NCBI GenBank assembly: GCA_022579005.1
Contig: MU401492.1
Location: forward strand, 62,001-126,000
Direction of reading: 5' to 3'
Length of the DNA: 64,000 nucleotides
From: Poronia punctata
Taxonomy: Eukaryota > Ascomycota > Sordariomycetes > Xylariales > Xylariaceae
This document shows, piece by piece, positions 58,675 to 64,000 of the stretch. The translations under genes and the position numbers were made by a program. The notes beneath the pieces were generated by a model. The model was not told the DNA's origin, did no database searches, and saw only the letters and a program-made list of their open reading frames with translations. Each line of letters begins with the position of its first letter. The stretch's first letter is position 1.

Positions 58675-59814
58675 ATGGTTTCGTCGGATCGTTATTTCGA
58701 GAACCCTCAAGTTACTCCGCAGACGGTTGACGCGAAAAAGGAACTCCTGGCCAGTTTGAAAAGATTGACAAAGTTGCACCCTCCAGTTCATACCTGTTCC
58801 ACTAGGTGGTCATTCAGTGGATTTTATGCCGGTCCCACGTCAATCGCCTTCCTGTTCTTCAAATTATCCCAAATCTATCCAGACTTTGAGTTCGAGCAGC
58901 AGTCCTTTCTCGAATGGGGCCAAGCTTACCTTGAACTCGGAAGACAGACGTATAAACGACCCCCAACTCCGAGCCATTGCGGCATTGGCGATGAGACGCT
59001 CGCTCATCTGACTTTACGCGCTCTGCTTTCGGACGATAAGGCCCAAGTAAAACAGCTATGCTCGTTTGCCAAGGAGCTGAATCCATCGGCGGATGATGGA
59101 TCAAATGAGTGGCTATATGGTCGGGCTGGATATCTGTACTTCCTTCGGCTCTGCCGGCAGACGGTCTTCTCCAAGGACCGCCATCCAGCCACCGCGATGA
59201 TCCTAGACAAGACCATCACATCGGTTGTTGATAGGATACTAGCGACCCCGCAACCGTGGACTTGGCACGGAAAACACTATCTCGGCGCAGCTCATGGAGA
59301 GATCAGCATCATTACTCAACTAGTCTTATCGGCGCCGTCAACAGCTTCCCGGCTTCAGCCCATGGTTCTCCAACTGCTGAGCCATCAGTTCTCGAGTGGG
59401 AACTTCCCCTCATCGCTCCCGGCCGGCTCGGACCGTCTTGTACAATTCTGCCATGGCGGCCCTGGATTCGTTATATCGCTACGCACACTGCTGCCGTTTT
59501 TCCCGGACATTGGAGACAAGATCCAAAAGGCAATCGAGGACGCGCAATCCGATATCTGGAAAAGGGGTCTGCTCACTAAAGAGCCGTGCCTCTGTCATGG
59601 TATCGCAGGCAACTCGCTAGCGTTTGAGGACGACGACCGCTTCCTTCATTTTTTGTCTTTCATGGGGAGTGCTCAAATAGAAAAGGTAACAAGCGACGGT
59701 AGTCGTGATGATAATGGCGCCGGTCTATTCACGGGGGAAGCGGGTAGGGCATGGTGTTGGGCTGTGGCCGATAAAAACCTACCAAGGACTTGCATAGGCT
59801 ATAATGATGTGTAG
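58675..59814 (+). CDS. LanC-like protein (lanthionine synthetase C-like)
   Basis: A single exon encodes 379 residues from an ATG in the context ACACGATGG. The helical alpha/alpha-barrel repeats of the LanC fold are visible as evenly spaced GxxG(Y/A) turns: GRAGYLYFL (~150), GAAHGEISII (~207), FCHGGPGFV and CHGIAGNSL. The zinc ligands are in place: Cys259 (in QFCHG) and Cys307-His308 (in CLCHG), with the same ~48-residue spacing as human LANCL1 (Cys276, Cys322-His323, established). Bacterial LanC closes thioether rings; eukaryotic LanC-like proteins are reported to join glutathione to dehydroamino acids in damaged proteins. The end GLFTGEAGRAW(C)WAVADK is the conserved fungal C-terminus. No lanthipeptide precursor or dehydratase is beside it, so a cytosolic housekeeping role is more likely than peptide synthesis. 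Confidence 0.87.
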   Translation: MVSSDRYFENPQVTPQTVDAKKELLASLKRLTKLHPPVHTCSTRWSFSGFYAGPTSIAFLFFKLSQIYPDFEFEQQSFLEWGQAYLELGRQTYKRPPTPSHCGIGDETLAHLTLRALLSDDKAQVKQLCSFAKELNPSADDGSNEWLYGRAGYLYFLRLCRQTVFSKDRHPATAMILDKTITSVVDRILATPQPWTWHGKHYLGAAHGEISIITQLVLSAPSTASRLQPMVLQLLSHQFSSGNFPSSLPAGSDRLVQFCHGGPGFVISLRTLLPFFPDIGDKIQKAIEDAQSDIWKRGLLTKEPCLCHGIAGNSLAFEDDDRFLHFLSFMGSAQIEKVTSDGSRDDNGAGLFTGEAGRAWCWAVADKNLPRTCIGYNDV

Positions 59815-61742
59815 TCGGTCAGGGTGTCCTCTAGTAGCATGGTCTGTATGGCGGCGTGGTCAAGGGAGACCGTGGCCGAGATATATCTTTACTGACAAAC
59901 ATATACTATCCACACTATTCGATATAGCCTACCGACGCGATACTTTGCATGCATGTTGATTGCAGGAAATAGTTTTATACACAATGCCGCCCAGTATATC
60001 TCCGCCAGCCCGAAGCTACCAGGAAGGGACTGCTATGATCATTGTAGATGACAGATGTGACAATACCAAGGGCTGTGACATGCGGTACCTTATCTGGTGC
60101 CAGGTTTACGTGTACGTGCCTAATCGCCAAGATGTCTAACCTGGATGAATCGATGATTGTGGTCTGTCATACGTGATATCATGTCACTCAGCTTATCAGG
60201 TTAAGCAAAGCTGATCGCCATACCGAGATGCATGGCGCCGTAGATGTTCAATAATACAGCCCACGCCGGGGGCCGGACAGCACGTGTTTCGGTAGTACAT
60301 GCATTTTCCCACACACCGATTGTTGGGCATGCGTTTATCAACGGACCTACTCGAAAAGCACTGCGTCATGTATATTATTACTATATTGTAATTACCTATG
60401 TGTATGTGAGGACGTACTTATATAGGTGAGATGATACCCGTACACATCTTAGCGCGAGGTTTGATTTCATGCGCGTGATGTTGCCTGCGTGGACTCCTCC
60501 CTGCGCGTGACCGTATCAACGGGCGTCCCCGCATCTTGATGTTCTTCGATATGTCTCCATTTACATTGCGTACACTGTACATTCGTACGTAAAACAGTAT
60601 CGTCGACCGAACGTAAGATTTCGTTTCTTTTCATTTTATTTTCAGTACCTGTGCAAAATCCCCTTATTTCACTAGTTCTTCGATATGTACGAGTATAGGA
60701 AAATACAAACCGCAGGTCGATGACGAAGGTCGGGTCGTAACCCAAGTGGGTTTGCAGGGATTAGCAAGGAAATGTATCGGTTAACCGTTACGTATGGGCC
60801 CTGCGGGTTTACTGTATCGTCGGTTGGGGCCATCCTTCACGGCAATTTAGGTGCATATTTAGTGCTATTTCAGTGTAAGCTGCAGTGCGTTCCGAGGGAC
60901 CCTGGTTGCAGGAATTGCATCATGTCCCCGGTTCTAGGATCTCTTTGGGTTGGTGCAACGGATTGGATCGCATGGACCGCAATTGCCAAACGAGATCACT
61001 TCTTCATATGCACATATGGCATTGTGTTTCAGGATCTAGGTAGGATAATTCGCGTGGAAATTGATCAGAGGGATACAATACAGCCTACAGGCACCTACTC
61101 GTAACCAAGTTACACTTGGAGTACACCCATCCATCCACAAGTATTCCCACCTAGATAGTACCTACGTGCGTACCTAGAATACCTACTTCCTACACGTACA
61201 TACCACCTGCACTTTTTTGAATCCACACATCCGCAACACCATCCCATTCAAGTCGCGTCCTAGACGACATCTCATCTGGCCTGGGAGCGACCGCACCAGA
61301 GCACGCTGCCACCGGAGCAAATTCTCCCCTCGAGCCGCACTCTCTGACTGTATTGGGTGCAACATTTTGTCGCTTATTGTCCAAGGCAAAACATGCTAGG
61401 AAGATCGTCAAGAAACCATATCTTGTAGGTATTTGTCCATCTAAGCTACGTGACAAGGGGGTGGCTACTACCGCCACCAACCCGGCCACCGGACATCGCC
61501 ATTATTCTTGTATGCGTCTGCTGAATTGCAACACCTACCTCTTGCCCGATGGGAGCTGAAAAAACGACCAGAATCATCCCAGCATCGAGAAAGACGAGCA
61601 GGCTACCCCGAACTTTTCTTCTTTAGTTTTTTTTTTAGTATTCTGTTTCTATTTTATTTTTTTCGGTGGCCTGCCCACAAGTGCGTGTAATCCCTTGTGT
61701 CGCAGCGAACATATTCCTTGGGCAAGAGGTAGACCCGCAAAC
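59815..61742. other. Intergenic region, 1.9 kb, no gene seen
   Basis: 3' region of the LanC-like gene and promoter of the Rab-like gene. Frames such as 60772-61104 and 61190-61489 (minus) have no recognisable domain. TACCTA words cluster near 61155-61190. T-rich and TTTTATTT-type runs near 61620-61665 precede the Rab gene. Confidence 0.5.
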
Positions 61743-62851
61743 ATGTCTTCGCTCGAGGCCAAGATAGTTGTTCTTGGATCCCAGGGCGTCGGTAAGACAT
61801 CACTCGTGACGCGCTACTGCAAAGGCGCATTCAACCCAGCTCAGACCACGTCAACCGTGGGCGCAAGTTTCATGACAAAACGTGTCGTTGACACCGACAC
61901 CGACACTGTCGTGCGATTGCAAATATGGGACACAGGTAAGTATTGCTGAAGCTCTTCTGCTCTTTCTTAGTTTTTTCTTCGGTCCGATATGGATTTGTTT
62001 TCTGATTTCCTTTTTCTGTATCTACAGCTGGCCAGGAACGATTCCGCTCGATATCTCGACTATACTACCGCGGCGCCAACGCTTGCATCCTCTGCTACAG
62101 TATTACGGACGCGAGCTCCTTTGCTGAGATGGGCGTTTGGTTGACTGAACTACGCCGAAACCTCCCCCCCGACATTGTGTTGCATGTAGTAGGTACCAAG
62201 GCTGACATCGTCGCCCGCGATCCGTCCCGACGTGAGGTCCCTTTCGAGCGCTGCATAGCATACGTCGCGGAAAATCTTGCCCCCGGGCTGGGTTCCACAC
62301 CACCCCCTACCGCAACACCTACAGGGCTGTCGGGCCTCCCATTCCTAACGCCGACAAGCGGCATCCAATCGTACATTACAACACCGGGAACTTCGGCCTC
62401 GGCGATGACAACGCCTCTCGGGACCGGCCCCCCGGCGGCCCCCGGCGCCATAGAACCCCGCAGCCCGAGTAGTAAGCGCAGTAGCGGGTTTTGGGGCCAA
62501 GAAGTTGGCTGGGACGCATGTCACGAGATTAGCGCCGAGAGCGGCGAGGGTGTTGAGGAGGTATTCCGTGTGGTGACGCGCAAACTTGTCGAACAAAATC
62601 GCAAGATACAACAAGCTATCGCGGCGGCCATGTTGACACCCGGCCTTAGTACTCCTGGCATGGAGGGACCCGACGGTTATTTTGATGGTGTCAACCCGAG
62701 AGGAAGTTTCCGGGTCGGCAGAGATCGGCGAAGTTGGCTCTTCTCCCCTGCTTTCACGCCTGGCGTTTCCGTTGAGAACGCCGGTAACGGCAGTGCGTAT
62801 CCACACGACGATGGTGCCGAACCCCCCAAGAACACAAGGAGGTGTTGTTGA
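61743..62851 (+). CDS. Rab-family small GTPase with insertion between G4 and G5
   Basis: Exons 61743-61935 and 62028-62851 encode 338 residues; the 92-nt intron (GTAAGT..CTACAG) interrupts the WDTAGQ codons (joining IWDT to AGQERF). Motifs: P-loop GSQGVGKTS at residues 12-20, the switch I region with an effector Thr (TTSTVGASF), WDTAGQERFRS (G3), G4 as GTKAD (~120-124; Thr in place of the usual Asn of NKxD) and G5 EISAESGEG (~230). Between G4 and G5 lie ~108 residues, where typical Rabs have ~28; the insert is Pro/Ser/Thr-rich (TPPPTATPTG.., SPSSKRSSG). The C-terminus is RRCC, a double-Cys geranylgeranylation motif. This is a Rab of vesicle traffic, RAB5/21/22-like by its switch sequences, but the subfamily is uncertain. 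Confidence 0.83.
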
Positions 62852-64000
62852 TGATGTGTACGTGACCCAGGTATGTCCTCCGTACAACAGCAAATATCAA
62901 GCTGCGACGCTGGCGGCTCTTTGCTCCTGCTTGTGCTTGTGCTTATGCTTGGGACATGGCCTAGGGGATGGGCTCTGTTGGAATGGAGTGCGACGAAATG
63001 ATACCCCAGCGTGTGCTGTACTGCGTGGCAGCAGCATTGTTTATATGATTCCACCGGGGTTAAGATAGCAATGGCCGAGAGTAAAGGATGAACTTCCGGC
63101 CTATGCTATCGAACCTTAGACTTATGGTTGGTCGTGGATCAGGACTGCTAGATTATCCTCTGTCGGTACAAGGATATGCACAGGACAGGGTGGCGCAACA
63201 GGACGGCACTACATGGCATGCATGGCGAGGCGTTCTTTGGTATGGATGATTTTTTGTTGGTTTACAGTAGCATATGTTATGGCTAGGTTTTATGCAACGG
63301 GCTAAATGACCGTAAGCACCTGGCGTGCTATCATGGTCTGGTCCGAATCTCTCCGGCTAACAAGTGTTTTCCATCTGGTGTCATGGGCGTGGTGATTTTG
63401 CCTATGCTGTCGAGCACCGGCAGATACATGCATGGTTGTATGATGCTAAGTTCTAGGTAAGGGACTTCTTGACCCAACTTGGGTCCTTACTCCCTTACTA
63501 TCCTAAGCCATAGCAGTGTGCCCCCGAGTATGTAAAGACCAACCGTGAAGTAGGGAGGTAATAGTAGTTATAGTTCTTGAACACAATGCTGCATATTGTA
63601 ACGCAAGTTAGGTAAGTCGAATGGGTCGCGGGGAAATAACAACATGCTGCGATGGCAGGTATATCGGAAGATACCTACCTAAAGTACCCCTGAGTGGAGA
63701 GAAACCGGTTCGAGACGTACTTGCGTCTTCTTTTCTTAGCTAGAGTTGTGGTATCTGCGCATGCGTTGGCCTAGGAGGGAGTACCTTCCTTTGGACTATA
63801 TTGGGTTCCAAGTTTGTTTACTTTGTAAAAATCAGGTTTCGTCACTCGACTATATATTTGCTACGTGGTCTTCTTCCATTGTTTCCTGCGCTTTCTTCTT
63901 TGCCATCACTATTATCCGGCTTAATAACTGTATATACGCGACAAACGCTCTGGGAATCGCATCTTACCTCTTACCATTCAAATATCTCTGATTGACCTCT
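62852..64000. other. Terminal intergenic region
   Basis: 3' UTR of the Rab-like gene and beyond. A CTTGTG/CTTGCT repeat lies near 62925-62952. No gene is supported up to the window end; an incomplete gene could begin outside. Confidence 0.5.

Overview
The window is chromosomal DNA of a filamentous ascomycete (Pezizomycotina, probably Sordariomycetes). The basis is that genes carry few short introns (most 56-150 nt, GT..AG with CTAAC/CTGAC-like branch sites), intergenic regions run 0.3-3.3 kb, codon use is moderately GC-rich, and the protein set is typically fungal (Bem3-like RhoGAP, Ufe1, Tfg1, Bud13, Prs1 with its inserted region). No ribosomal RNA, convincing tRNA, transposase, CRISPR or prokaryotic operon was seen. 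Species-level placement is not possible from this alone.

Sixteen protein genes can be supported, several of them reassembled across introns. Left part: PX-PH-RhoGAP protein (2002-7238, +); bZIP factor (10332-11292, +); ER syntaxin Ufe1 (13478-14688, +); aspartate aminotransferase (16408-18007, +) convergent with a secreted NodB polysaccharide deacetylase (18577-21236, -). Middle: AYR1-like short-chain reductase (24532-25556, +); spliceosomal Bud13/Cwc26 (26287-27363, +) convergent with TFIIF large subunit Tfg1 (27858-29987, -), which is divergent from a Cid1-type nucleotidyltransferase (31400-34594, +); a small four-helix membrane protein (35141-35755, -); an Asteroid/XPG-like PIN protein (36129-38168, -) divergent from PRPP synthetase Prs1 (38816-40567, +). 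Right part: a giant OTU-like protein with acidic repeats (42170-46525, -); a multi-pass membrane RING protein resembling yeast Asi1/Asi3 (48543-51462, -); a single-pass membrane protein with a 45-nt repeat (53839-54546, -); an unrecognised disordered/coiled-coil protein (55704-57817, +); a LanC-like protein (58675-59814, +); and a Rab-type GTPase with a long insertion (61743-62851, +).

The genes do not form one pathway or a recognisable biosynthetic cluster. Most are housekeeping genes: polarity and membrane traffic (RhoGAP, Ufe1, Rab), transcription and RNA (Tfg1, Bud13, Cid1-like, bZIP), and nucleotide, amino-acid and lipid metabolism (Prs1, aminotransferase, AYR1-like). The most unusual objects are the nucleotidyltransferase whose catalytic aspartates are separated by about 460 residues, the LanC-like protein, the repeat-rich OTU-like protein with a three-copy repeat in its upstream region, and the Rab with an extra ~80 residues between G4 and G5. 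Intergenic DNA is dense in short TACCTA/TAGGTA motifs and microsatellites; three separate introns also carry short tandem repeats.
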